DNA of 64,000 bases, taken from Paulinella micropora. Lineage: Eukaryota > Cercozoa > Imbricatea > Euglyphida > Paulinellidae. The stretch lies in the NCBI GenBank assembly GCA_019918135.1, contig WBZZ01000778.1, positions 23,501 through 87,500 of the forward strand. Reading direction: 5' to 3'. A program made the translations under genes and the position numbers. Shown here one piece after another: positions 52,888 to 61,500 of the stretch (position 1 is the first letter of the stretch; every line of letters starts with the position of its first letter). The notes below the pieces were generated by a model. The model was not told the DNA's origin and made no database searches. It was given only the letters and a program-made list of their open reading frames with translations.

Positions 52888-53295
52888 ATGATGATTAAAA
52901 ATACACGTGCCTCCAATAAATTGTCTAATGAGTTTGTTAATAAACTTAATGAAGCAAACAGGCCAGTGAGTGATGGTATGTCATTGAACCATTTTGAATT
53001 ATGGTCCAGTAAGGGTGCTCCTCCCGTAAATCAAGACCTCACGGAATATTCAAACTTGTATCCCATTGATAAATATAATTTACAAAACCTATTACCAGAT
53101 ATTAGCGATAAGGGAACATCGGATGTTGTTAATTTGGACACTGCCGTGTCTAGTTTGAAATTCTTACAAAAAGCAGTAAAGAATGCTACATCTAGAGAGT
53201 ATCAACTTGACAGCAGAGAAGCACGTGATAGTGCTTTGACATCAATACAAGGTGATGTAAGAAAAATAAAAAATGTGTTTATGCCAGACGAATAA
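52888..53295 (+). CDS. PLV hypothetical protein upstream of the capsid gene
   Basis: 135 codons, ATG 52888, 7 bp after the preceding stop. Hydrophilic, largely helical: NKLSNEFVNKLNEANRPVSD, VVNLDTAVSSLKFLQKAVKN, DVRKIKNVFMPDE. No motif recognised. Intact frame, short spacing and place between ATPase and capsid gene suggest a virion or assembly factor. Confidence 0.6.
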   Translation: MMIKNTRASNKLSNEFVNKLNEANRPVSDGMSLNHFELWSSKGAPPVNQDLTEYSNLYPIDKYNLQNLLPDISDKGTSDVVNLDTAVSSLKFLQKAVKNATSREYQLDSREARDSALTSIQGDVRKIKNVFMPDE

Positions 53296-53358
53296 ATAAG
53301 CGATTAATTTTTGAAATAATTATTTTTTTTCAATAATATAAGCGAACGTATTTCCACC
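53296..53358 (+). promoter_or_regulatory. A+T-rich promoter candidate for the major capsid gene
   Basis: 63 bp, nearly all A/T, with CAATAATATAAG about 30 bp before the ATG. A similar AATAATATATTTTATAATAT stands before the minor capsid gene (54812-54838). Shared AATAATATA suggests a viral late-type promoter; inferred from position only. Confidence 0.35.
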
Positions 53359-54798
53359 ATGAGTGAATCCAAGGACATGAAGAACACTGAGGAGTTGATG
53401 TCCCTCAACAACCTCAAGTATGAGTTGCCAGCAAATCTGGCGCTCACTGAACAGGGAAGTATCTTTAAGAAGAACTTCTCCGATCAGCAGACTTATACCA
53501 GTGCTTCTGGGACTGAAATGATTTTTACATTACAGGCAAGCACTGATTTTGTTTATGGAAAGAATTGCTATTTGTCATTTGACGTTATGGCCGAAGGATT
53601 GGTGGCCACTGATGGAAAAGATAATGTTGCTTGTGCTCTTGGTTTTCAGAACACACCAGCGACCGCTATTTTTGAAAGATTTTTGTTGGAAAGTAAGGAT
53701 GGTAGCGAACTTGAACGAATTGAAGATGTTAATAAAATGGTGCGAAATATTCTTCCATGGCATTATCCTTTTGATTATCGTCGGCAGGCACAGATGGCGG
53801 GACAGAGAGAACCAGTTGAAGTTAGTACGGAGATTAAAACTACAACATATTCCGTACAAGATTTTGCGCTCAATGATCCCACTGCTGGTAGTGTTGCGAC
53901 TGGTAAAGTTTTGAGAGTTTGTATTCCTCTTCATTACTTCTCGGGAGTGTTTAATGAAGAAACTCTCATTCCTCCCTCTCTGATTAGTGGTATGAGACTT
54001 CGTTTGACATTTGCACCAGTACATGAAGCATTGACTATTATCGGAACCTCTAATGGTGCGATTCCTACTGTATTTACTACCACTAATTTGAAATACATCG
54101 TAACAAATCCAGTTGTTATGTTAGAGACATTTTCTCTCGCTCCCGCTGTCCAGAGAAATATTCTTGAACAGATGGGAAGTAAGGATGGGCTTCCATACAC
54201 TTATGAAACATATTATAACCAAAAGGCAAATCCCGGTGCTTCAGTTGATTTTAATCTTCAAGTAAATAAGGCCGTTGCCCGTGCTCAGTGCTTGTATATC
54301 GTTACTCAAAATGTGCTCACAGAAAATGCTAATATTGACAACTTGGGAACTACTCAAATGCCTTACAGACAATATCAATGCAGTATTGGTGATTGGTATG
54401 CTCCTCAACAGAAGATGGAAATCGGAGGAAGCACCGATACTCTGGCCGCCGTTCAACGAGGATGTGCCGAATTGTATGCTAACAATCTCCAAGCGACTAT
54501 GGTCATTCGTGATGCTTACATGTCTTCGTCTGTTTCTCTTGAAAACTTCCGCAAGTGGTATTCTACTTCAGATAAAACAGGACTTACATCTAACTCAGGA
54601 TTCGCTACCATTATCCAGACACTCAATCAATCGCCACACATTGGAGCATCTGGTCTAGCAGTTAATAACTCACGAACTGCGGAAGTCACTCTTCGTTATG
54701 CTTCTGATTATGCTGTCACAAATAAAGCAATCACTGCTTGGTTAAAATATGTCAAAGTCGTGTCTATCTATCCATCTCGCTGTGTCGTAAAACAATAA
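53359..54798 (+). CDS. PLV major capsid protein (double jelly-roll type)
   Basis: 479 codons, completely intact, with a good ATG after an A+T-rich leader. The N-terminus (ELMSLNNLKYELPANLALTE) is followed by alternating beta-strand segments, with RFLLESKDGSELERIEDVNK and PLHYFSGVFNEETLIPPSLI. This last motif (PLHxFSGxF...LIPPxLISGMRLRL) is characteristic of the PLV/virophage/Polinton capsid lineage, in which the protein forms pseudo-hexameric capsomers. Length is in the range for PLV capsids. It is followed 40 bp later by the minor capsid gene. It is the only large gene in the block without a break. Confidence 0.8.
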   Translation: MSESKDMKNTEELMSLNNLKYELPANLALTEQGSIFKKNFSDQQTYTSASGTEMIFTLQASTDFVYGKNCYLSFDVMAEGLVATDGKDNVACALGFQNTPATAIFERFLLESKDGSELERIEDVNKMVRNILPWHYPFDYRRQAQMAGQREPVEVSTEIKTTTYSVQDFALNDPTAGSVATGKVLRVCIPLHYFSGVFNEETLIPPSLISGMRLRLTFAPVHEALTIIGTSNGAIPTVFTTTNLKYIVTNPVVMLETFSLAPAVQRNILEQMGSKDGLPYTYETYYNQKANPGASVDFNLQVNKAVARAQCLYIVTQNVLTENANIDNLGTTQMPYRQYQCSIGDWYAPQQKMEIGGSTDTLAAVQRGCAELYANNLQATMVIRDAYMSSSVSLENFRKWYSTSDKTGLTSNSGFATIIQTLNQSPHIGASGLAVNNSRTAEVTLRYASDYAVTNKAITAWLKYVKVVSIYPSRCVVKQ

Positions 54799-54838
54799 AA
54801 AAATTAAAAATTAGAATAATATATTTTATAATATAGCA

Positions 54839-55598
54839 ATGTCGTTTACGATCTCCAACTTAGAAGACGAAAAGCGAACCCGCAAAAATTTCCTCCTTCG
54901 TGTCTCCTCAAGTGATAAAACAGAATCAAAATCCGCTTCTACTCACAATGGCCGTTTCGTCGTTGATCTCCCAGCAACTGGTCGGAATATTGATATAATC
55001 AGTGCTTATGTCGTAAAGAGTATCTCTATCCCAAATGTTTTCCCAAACATACCGAGTTATGCCAACACTCTCACATTGATTAAAACAACTGGATCCGCTA
55101 CAAAAACGGCAATCGTAACAGAAAATCAATACAACATTGATACATTTATTACCGCCCTTCAAACTGCGATTAATTCAGCAATTACCCCTAACTCCGTAGT
55201 TATAACTTTGAACTCCGTTAATAAATTGAATTTCGCTTTCACTGGTGATACGTATGCTTTTGATTACGATAATAGCACGATTAGAGACAAGATAGGACTG
55301 ACGGCCGATATATCTAATCGGTGAAACGGCCGTTTATGTTCATAGCCGTGCTTTAAATAAAGCAGGATTGGTTGAAGCAAATGGTAATTTCTCTGTCGTT
55401 GGTAAATGTAATTTAGATAAGCCCTATGGAGTCCAGTGTTACTTTGAATCGTCAAACGATGTTGCCGATTATGTGCCATTTAATACAACAAAAAGTTTAA
55501 GATCTATTGATATCGTTATTAGAAATGCTGGCGGTGAAGTTTTGGAGGTTCCTTTAAACTTTGAGGTTAGTATTCTCTTGAAGGAGTATCATGCGTAA
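54839..55598 (+). pseudogene. PLV minor capsid (penton-type) protein with one frameshift
   Basis: ATG 54839. The first frame runs 161 codons to 55324 (FLLRVSSSDKTESKSASTHN, VVKSISIPNVFPNIPSYANT), then continues in another frame from about 55320 to 55598 (GETAVYVHSRALNKAGLVEA and SLRSIDIVIRNAGGEVLEVP). The C-terminal pattern LRSIDIxIRN-x-GxExLEVPLNFE followed by a hydrophobic strand and a short tail is typical of single jelly-roll minor capsid proteins that follow the major capsid gene in PLVs and virophages. About 253 codons if joined. The position directly after the capsid gene supports it. Confidence 0.7.
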
Positions 55599-55656
55599 TA
55601 AAAAAGAAAATATAAGATATAATAACTTTTATACAAAATTTAGATATACTATTTAC

Positions 55657-55848
55657 ATGATACAAAATATTAACTCACGACGAAGACGACAACATAAAGA
55701 ACAAATCCCCTGCGGTGTCAATATTGACCAGTTTTACAAATATTTGAAGACAAATCACGCACAACTAACTGAAGAATTAATCAAGGATAAGGACTTTGAA
55801 TATATTAAAAAAATGTCAATAGAGATAGAAAAAAAAATTGATAAATAA
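55657..55848 (+). CDS. PLV small basic protein
   Basis: 64 codons from ATG 55657 (MIQNINSRRRRQHKEQIPCG). The frame also opens at 55591, overlapping the previous stop (GCGTAATAA), but TTTAGATATACTATTTAC just before 55657 looks like a separate leader, so I prefer the later start. An Arg cluster is followed by a charged helix ending EIEKKIDK. Possibly nucleic-acid binding; function unknown. Confidence 0.5.
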   Translation: MIQNINSRRRRQHKEQIPCGVNIDQFYKYLKTNHAQLTEELIKDKDFEYIKKMSIEIEKKIDK

Positions 55849-55873
55849 GATAAGATAAGTATTTTTTGTGTGT

Positions 55874-57093
55874 TTAAATCTGATCTTCAATCCAGTTTAA
55901 TGAAACATAGATATTAGCAGTTCCGCCGCTTGTATTTTGTGCGGATATGGTAAATGCCTTACTTGGTCCTATCTTGATATTATATTGAGACAAATCAATG
56001 TATATTGATGAACCACCAGACAACACATATGTAAATATCACACTTCCGCCCGTTCTTGTAGTTCCTGCCGTATCAACCTCTGCTAACGATGTGTTTGTAT
56101 CGTAATTTGAATAAGAAGGTGTTCCTCCTAATGTGGTATTAAGAATAATTCTCGCGATACATGTTTTAGTGTCTGAATTGCTGATACACAAAGTCTCAAA
56201 GTAGATTATGTTGTAATTCGTTTTGCTGTTGAATGTGGCACGATTTCTAATAGTAAATATGGCATTCTCAGATGATCCTATACTCTTGACATTATCATAC
56301 GAATTAGTTATAACAATAGTCCGATCAATATTCCCTTCAACTGCCAAAAACATGCTGGCAGTTTTCATTACAACGGATCCAAGACTTGACGAATATGCCT
56401 TCGCATAAATAGCAAACGCCGCCTGATCCAATGATGGAGTGGTAGCAGTGCTCGCGTATTTAATTGAATGAATTATTTCCACTCGTCCAGTTCGCGGGTT
56501 TTCAATTTTGAATGTAATTTGACCACTGCCCAGATACTGAACAACTATTTCAAACACCTTCAATTTAGTAAAATCAATCGTAGGGAAGTTTCCAGTATTA
56601 TTACATTTATCAACATTCCACGCATATTGACTGACCACATTTTCTACACTTCCCGCCGTTCTTACAACAGGCATTCCCAAACTTGATTGTCTAAAACATA
56701 AATTGTCTGCTGGTGTGCCTATGCCAATATCGCAATTGAAACTATCTGCGGCGATAGATGACGGAAACAATGCGGAAAATCTAGCAACTAAACCCATACC
56801 ACTTCTATATTTGGCTCGTTCAATAGTCGTAATCTGTGCCGTTGAATTACCTAAGGCGGATGTCGTTAAACCGCCATTGAATTAGCAGACGATACCACCC
56901 CGCCATTAGTCTCCGTTTTGTCAAAGAATCGTGTATTAATACCATATGTAAATATATTTTGTAATACTGGCGACAAAGTGGCCGTTCTCAATTCTCCGAA
57001 GGCGGTTGTTGGTAAAGCATCTTTAATACTATCAATAGATAATGATGTAGTTGATGAAGATGGTGTATTCGTGCTTTGACCAAAAAGGTTCAT
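55874..57093 (-). pseudogene. PLV fibre/spike-like protein with one frameshift
   Basis: Minus strand. ATG 57093 (MNLFGQSTNTPSSSTTSLSI), 75 codons to a stop at 56866. The remaining ~330 codons are in the adjacent frame, entered near 56884 (one T missing in AATTCAATGG would explain it) and ending at 55874. The long part is Ser/Thr/Asn/Gly-rich, beta-strand-like and lacks charged helices (SVVMKTASMFLAVEGNIDRT, TTRTGGSVIFTYVLSGGSSI), typical of virus fibre or receptor-binding proteins. Such a protein is often the most variable PLV structural gene. Orientation opposite to the capsid genes. Exact family not identified. Confidence 0.55.
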
Positions 57094-57117
57094 TTTATAT
57101 TTTATATTATATAAAAT
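57094..57117. promoter_or_regulatory. 24-bp divergent promoter region
   Basis: The whole gap between the divergent starts at 57093 (minus) and 57118 (plus) is TTTATATTTTATATTATATA plus AAAT, so both genes must share a bidirectional TATA-like element or have very short leaders. Confidence 0.4.
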
Positions 57118-57393
57118 ATGTCAATAATAATACATGCTTTGCCAAGTGATATAGTTGGACACATAAAAACATTTGTTTATTCAGAAATGTCCCAACAGAA
57201 TTATAGAAAAGAATTTTGCAATATATGCGGTTTGTCTCGCACATTCCAATCACACCCACCTATCATAGCAGTTGATATTGATAATGTAGATGGTGTTCAG
57301 CTTTTCACAATCTGTTCTATTAATTGCTACAGACGAGAGTCTAATATTAGAGCAAGATATGGTGAACCGCCTTTAATCGTTGTTAAGTATTAA
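57118..57393 (+). CDS. PLV small Cys-containing (zinc-binding?) protein
   Basis: 91 codons, intact. An N-terminal MSIIIHALPSDIVGHIKTFV reads like the start of an F-box or LRR-capping type helix pair (LPSDIVGHI). It is followed by FCNICG and, ~35 residues on, FTICSINC, together a CxxC...CxxxC arrangement that could bind one zinc. Stop overlaps the end of the converging recombinase-linked frame by a few bases. Function unknown; host-interaction is possible if the F-box-like start is real. Confidence 0.5.
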   Translation: MSIIIHALPSDIVGHIKTFVYSEMSQQNYRKEFCNICGLSRTFQSHPPIIAVDIDNVDGVQLFTICSINCYRRESNIRARYGEPPLIVVKY

Positions 57394-57623
57394 TCTTTTT
57401 GAACTTTTTGTTTATTTCTTGTGCTTCTCCGTAATGGTGCTTTTACTTCCTCTGTCGCGGTTTTTTCTTGTGGCACTTCTTTCTTCTCTTTGATAAACTT
57501 ATTAACAATAACGGCTCCAATCTTGCTTAATTGTCTTAGTTTAATATTTGTTATTATTACCCCGTGGTCGTTGTAAATCTGTTCGAGCAATTTATACTTA
57601 TCATCTCTGCTTGCTTTTTTTCC
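57390..57623 (-). CDS. small protein or C-terminal domain following the recombinase
   Basis: Minus-strand frame open from 57623 (GKKASRDDKYKLLEQIYNDH) to a stop at 57390. Contains ITNIKLRQLSKIGAVIVNKF, which could be a winged-helix-type segment, then a basic tail (APLRRSTRNKQKVQKD). No ATG. Directly upstream in the same frame (57626-57728) lies LEELRRKIDLCLNLNNINET plus an acidic run, separated by TGA. It may be an extra C-terminal DNA-binding domain of the recombinase, cut off by stops, or an independent small gene. Confidence 0.4.
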   Translation of the reverse strand, partial: GKKASRDDKYKLLEQIYNDHGVIITNIKLRQLSKIGAVIVNKFIKEKKEVPQEKTATEEVKAPLRRSTRNKQKVQKD

Positions 57624-57728
57624 TCATGGTTGATATTTGCTTTCTTCTTCTTCTCCGTTTTCACTTTCAGTTTCATTAATATTATTTAAATTCAGACATA
57701 AATCTATCTTTCTTCTTAGTTCCTCTAA

Positions 57729-58495
57729 TTATGTTTTAATTCCTTCTGCCTTAATTTCTTCGGGGTCGGCCACATTAACCCAACTATAACTAAAACTAGT
57801 AAGCATATCACCATGACCGAGCACATTAGAAACCCATGTATTGAAATTCTCTATTTTCGGGTTGGCAAAATTACTATACGACAAACTCGCATAAAGTCTC
57901 CGCAACATACTGCTTTTCTGCGTGTATTCCGATAGCCAAGGAAAGATTTTGATAATCCTTTTGTTTAGTTCATTGTTTTTTTGTTTATCAAGCACGCCTT
58001 CTTTGTTGATGATAACTGCTTTTTTTCTTTTTGAAGTGGTTCCTTATTGAATTTACTTGTTCAATTACGAATTCAGGAGTAAAAAGGACGACAGGTCTCT
58101 CAGTCCAATTCTTTTCTTGTCCTTCTCTCTTTTTTGCTAAATTATTTACCCTCAACCAACTTGGTTTATCTGGTATCAACTCATATGTGTTTTTATCAAA
58201 TATTTCCACGGGCCTCGCTCCAATTGCTATCATCAAAGCAAGTAGTTTAAGATAAGGGTCATTACTTAATATCATATCGTTCATTTTAGCCATTACATCA
58301 CGAACATCAATCTGTATTTTTTGTTCATTTTTTACTTTGACATCTTTTTTATACCCCTCAACAATATCAATCCGCTCGTCTTCATTCAGATTAAAATACT
58401 TATCCAGTTTGCTCATTTCATATACCTTTTCACTTTGATAAGGTTCTATTGCTTTTTTTCTTACCTCAGAAAGTCTTTGTCTTCTAAAATACTGT
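57729..58495 (-). pseudogene. tyrosine recombinase resembling telomere resolvase (protelomerase), truncated and frameshifted
   Basis: Minus strand. Open from 58495 without ATG (RRQRLSEVRKKAIEPYQSEK), with an internal ATG at 58416. The frame slips in the A-run near 58010-58025, after which it reads WLSEYTQKSSMLRRLYASLS to the stop at 57729. Catalytic residues of the fold are in order: Arg in LMIAIGARPVEIF, a candidate Lys in VNNLAKKREG, second Arg in MLRRLYASL, His in VLGHGD and Tyr nine residues later in SFSYSWV. GARPVEI and R-x-x-YA (in place of HxLRHTFAT of ordinary integrases) are more like the TelN/TelK/ResT family, which makes hairpin telomeres. An ordinary integrase remains possible. 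The 5' end is lost at the block edge. Confidence 0.55.
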
Positions 58496-59190
58496 TATTA
58501 TTGGTAATATCCATAGATATTATTGATAATACAATACAGTACTACGTGACTACAGTTGAGCAGATTGATTTCCAAGCTGAGCCTGGCTCCGAGTCCGTGA
58601 CGCCGGCCGTTAGATTCTATCTCTTCGCCTTCCCACTCAACTTTGACGAGTGGCAAGTATTTTTTTATTAATAAAACAGTGCTTGCTTCGAGATGCAATG
58701 TATTGCTGTTGACATTCAAGTGAGCAAAAAAATTAGTTTTTATTTTTTGGTTGAAATTTTTGTTTTGCGATAAAATTTCAGTTTTGCTGGAAGTTTGGTT
58801 TTTGGTGAAAATCTCAGTTTTGGTTGGAAATTTCTGTTTTGATTTAGAACTGATTCCTGTCACCACCGCCGGACAAAGAATTCCGGTCGCCACCGCCGGA
58901 TAATGATGTGATGATTAATATTAATAAAAATTAATTCTCCTAATATTAATAATATAATTATATATTACTAGAATATTCACACTTTTAATATAATATTAAT
59001 ATAGGAAAAATATTTGTACAGCTTCAATACTGAGCTATTATAATCATGATATATAATATTATCAATAATATTGAGATCATGAGTCAGTCACTTGAGTGAG
59101 TCTCGTCTCATCTCTCTTTACGAAAAGATTGAAGCTGAAAACCATGATGAGAGATATAAACTTCTCACCGTTGTGAAGTTCTTTCAACAG
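58496..59190. other. A+T-rich flank without a clear gene
   Basis: 58540-58670 is a GC-richer island that could be an exon (FQAEPGSESVTPAVRFYLFA on the plus strand). 58730-58860 holds four imperfect TTTCAGTTTTG(G)TTGGAAA repeats, 58865-58905 two copies of CACCACCGCCGGA, and 58915-59085 TAATATTAATA-rich DNA. Nothing further is supported. Confidence 0.5.
59119..59158 (+). repeat. inverted relative of a piece of the 59.2-59.5 kb frame
   Basis: TACGAAAAGATTGAAGCTGA and the following 20 bases match, with few changes, the reverse complement of 59284-59322. In the plus strand it reads YEKIEAENHDERYKLLTVVK and stays open to 59208, so the fragment was coding when it was duplicated. Confidence 0.55.
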
Positions 59191-59490
59191 CTACTCTTGG
59201 TCCGACAATAAAATCCTGCCGTTTTCTAAATAAAAACTATCCAGCACGCAATCTTCTGCGTCCACTTCCACTACATATGCTTCATATCTCTCATCATGGT
59301 TTTCATCATCAATCTTTTCGTACGGTGGTTTTTCGCTTTCTTGGAGGCCCTTATTGAGGACCCAGGAGGGCGCAAACTTACTTTTTGCCCACCTGCGCGC
59401 GGCTTCAGATCCTCCACCAAAAAATCTTTGCCCTGCAGCTACGCCATAAACATGCCATAAAATTTTGCTTTTTGCTTTGACTTTGCGCTG
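59191..59490 (-). CDS. orphan open frame without start codon (gene fragment or terminal exon)
   Basis: Minus strand, 99 codons from 59490 to TAG at 59191: KAKSKILWHVYGVAAGQRFF, GGGSEAARRWAKSKFAPSWV, then DDENHDERYEAYVVEVDAED and YLENGRILLSDQE. Composition and the hydrophobic/charged rhythm look like a real soluble protein. There is no ATG, and no obvious acceptor was confirmed at 59490. Part of it (EKIDDENHDERYEAY) has an inverted relative at 59119-59158. Not recognised. Confidence 0.45.
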   Translation of the reverse strand, partial: QRKVKAKSKILWHVYGVAAGQRFFGGGSEAARRWAKSKFAPSWVLNKGLQESEKPPYEKIDDENHDERYEAYVVEVDAEDCVLDSFYLENGRILLSDQE

Positions 59491-59846
59491 TTATGGAGAG
59501 GCTAGTGGCCTGGCATTTTGACGTGTCCAGAAATTGTCTGCACGATCCTCCAGAGGGCTACGTGTGTTGGGGCGCGTGCGGGTGCATGTAGAGGACAAAC
59601 ACTCCCTCGTGATCGATATGACACGCTCCACTTGGTGCAAGAACCCGGCCCGGTTGCTCTATTGATTTTTTTTTTAATCTGCCTTGCTACTGAACGAAGA
59701 GGAGAGCTACTGATACGGAAAATCTAAATTAAAAAAAATTATATTATTAAAAAAAAATTAATTTTATTTTTTTAATAGGGTCCGGTTTTTTAGCTCCAAC
59801 GTATCATCCTCTCCACCATCCTCCCCCCCGTGTTGGGTTAATTTTT

Positions 59847-59984
59847 TTTCTCACAGAGAGAGAGAGAGAGAGAAAAGCGGAGGGGGGGGGGGGGAGTTAT
59901 GGATGTGTTGTGTATGTATTTATGTATGTTGTAGTGGATCGTGTAGAAAACGCGGGCGTTGTTGTCGTTCCCTCTGTCTTCCAC

Positions 59985-60035
<51 letters not shown>

Positions 60036-60092
60036 GCACACACACACACACACACACACTCTCTCTCTCTCTATCTCTCTCTCTCTCTCTCT

Positions 60093-60123
<31 letters not shown>

Positions 60124-60128
60124 GCGCG
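59847..60128. repeat. GA/CT and CA microsatellite cluster
   Basis: (GA)n at 59856-59875, G-run at 59882, (CT)n at 59989-60032, (CA)n at 60037-60058, (CT)n at 60059-60094, (CA)n at 60096-60122. Frames through it (up to 190 codons) are simple-sequence artefacts. Confidence 0.95.
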
Positions 60129-60194
60129 CGCTCTTTCTCCCACCACCAAGGTATACAATCAAACTATCTTCGCTGTTCAGGTGCTTGCACGCTC

Positions 60195-60740
60195 TTCAGG
60201 TATCTATCTATGTATCTACCTATCTCTCTATCTTTATCTATTCTTTTTATCTATATCTATATCTATGTCTATGTCTGTTCAGGTGCTTGCACGCTCTCCG
60301 GCTCTTCAGGTATCTATCTCTATATCTTTATCTCAATCTTTATCTCAATCTTTATCTCAATCTTTATCTATATCTTTATCTTTATCTCAATCTTTATCTA
60401 TATCTAATACCTTTATCTCAATCTTTATCTATACATCTTGAGGGCGCTCTAGCAGCTATAAACAGCTTCAGATAAGCTATCTATATCTACATCTATTTCT
60501 CTATATCTATATATCTATTTATCTTCAGGTCGCTCTAGCAGCTATCAAGAGCTTCAGATAACCTATCTATATCTATATCTATATCTATTTTTTATCTATA
60601 TCTATATCTATTTATCTATATCTATATCTATTTATCTTCAGTGCGCTCTAGAAGCTATCAATAGCTTCACATAACCTATCTATATCTATATCTATTTATC
60701 TATATCTATATATCTATTTATCTTCAGTGCGCACTATCAG
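60195..60740. repeat. TATC-rich repeat with conserved ~45-bp insert
   Basis: (TATCTA)n and (TTTATCTCAATC)n tracts. From 60430 a block GCGCTCTAGCAGCTATCAA followed by AGCTTCAGATAACCTATC repeats four times at ~80-130 bp spacing (about 60440, 60530, 60648, 60728). GGTGCTTGCACGCTCT occurs twice earlier (60180, 60281). Confidence 0.85.
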
Positions 60741-61500
60741 CTATCACAAATGAGTCTGCGGCTTAGGTGATACGTTAGATGAGTAGACTCTGACGCTAAG
60801 TAATATACAAGTAAGTAAGCTAAGTTTTTATTAAATCTTTTTTTAAACGCCCTTGTGTTCAAATCCATTGCAAGAGTTTTTTAAAATAAGAAACAACAAA
60901 AAAAAGTGGGAAAAGGAGAAGAAAAATAGAGAATATAAAATTACGCGCATCCTGCGCCGACAACGGACCGGACACTGTGTCAGGAGGAGTTGGCTAGATC
61001 ACCTGCCTTGAGCAGTCGTGCTCGGATTGCCTGAACCCGTTGCTTGTGCACAATAAGTCGCACAACCTCTTGTTGCTACTTGTTCTGCAGCCGCGCGGAG
61101 GTCGAGACAAGTTGAAAAGAGAAACACAAGACCATCAAAGACAATGAACGACCTTTCACAAGGTTGTGAAATCAAGATATTAGATTTGCATTCCATAATA
61201 TAATCATTCTTTCACAAAACGTACAATTTTCACAGCACCAATTAGCTTACTTATTTCAAAATCTGTTCCTCCCAACTAACAGTCTCGGAGCGACATTTCC
61301 CTCCCCCCCCCCCCAACTTTCCCTCTTCCACTTCTCCCTTTTCTCTGCTACTGCTGAGCAAAAAAAATTTCTCAGCATTAAAAGAGAGGTGCATATTCGA
61401 GGAAAACAAATAAAACTGCTGCAGTCCCTTTAAGCTAACAATAAACAAACTTAAAAAAAAAAAAAAAAAAATTTAAAAAAAAAATGTCTTGGCGGCCGGC
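60741..61500. other. no gene recognised
   Basis: Moderately A+T-rich DNA with a C-run at 61303-61314 and an A-run at 61454-61484. Short frames show no conserved features. Confidence 0.5.

Larger units (their letters stand above)
49753..58495. mobile_element. Polinton-like virus remnant (~8.7 kb)
   Basis: Visibly A+T-rich block with short intergenic gaps, genes on both strands and no introns, unlike either flank. It contains the PLV/virophage morphogenesis set: packaging ATPase, major capsid protein, minor capsid protein, plus a fibre-like protein and a tyrosine recombinase. Both outermost frames are open to the block edge without a start codon (49759 on the plus strand, 58495 on the minus strand), so both ends are truncated. 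No DNA polymerase, primase-helicase, protease or terminal inverted repeats were found. Complete PLVs are generally roughly two to four times this size. Host range (algal or protist) is inferred from the family. Confidence 0.8.

Noticed and set aside
57990-58416. Ordinary phage-type integrase call for the viral recombinase
   Set aside because: Not excluded, but the second Arg box lacks HxLRHTFA and has R-x-x-YA. I therefore list telomere resolvase as the better, still tentative, match.
58540-58670. Possible exon (plus: VEQIDFQAEPGSESVTP; minus: VKVEWEGEEIESNGRRHG)
   Set aside because: Both strands are equally open over only ~40 codons, and splice sites are ambiguous. Kept only as a note in the flank description.
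59903-60475. 190-codon frame with SLSLSL and YLYLYL
   Set aside because: Translation of CT, CA and TATC microsatellites.
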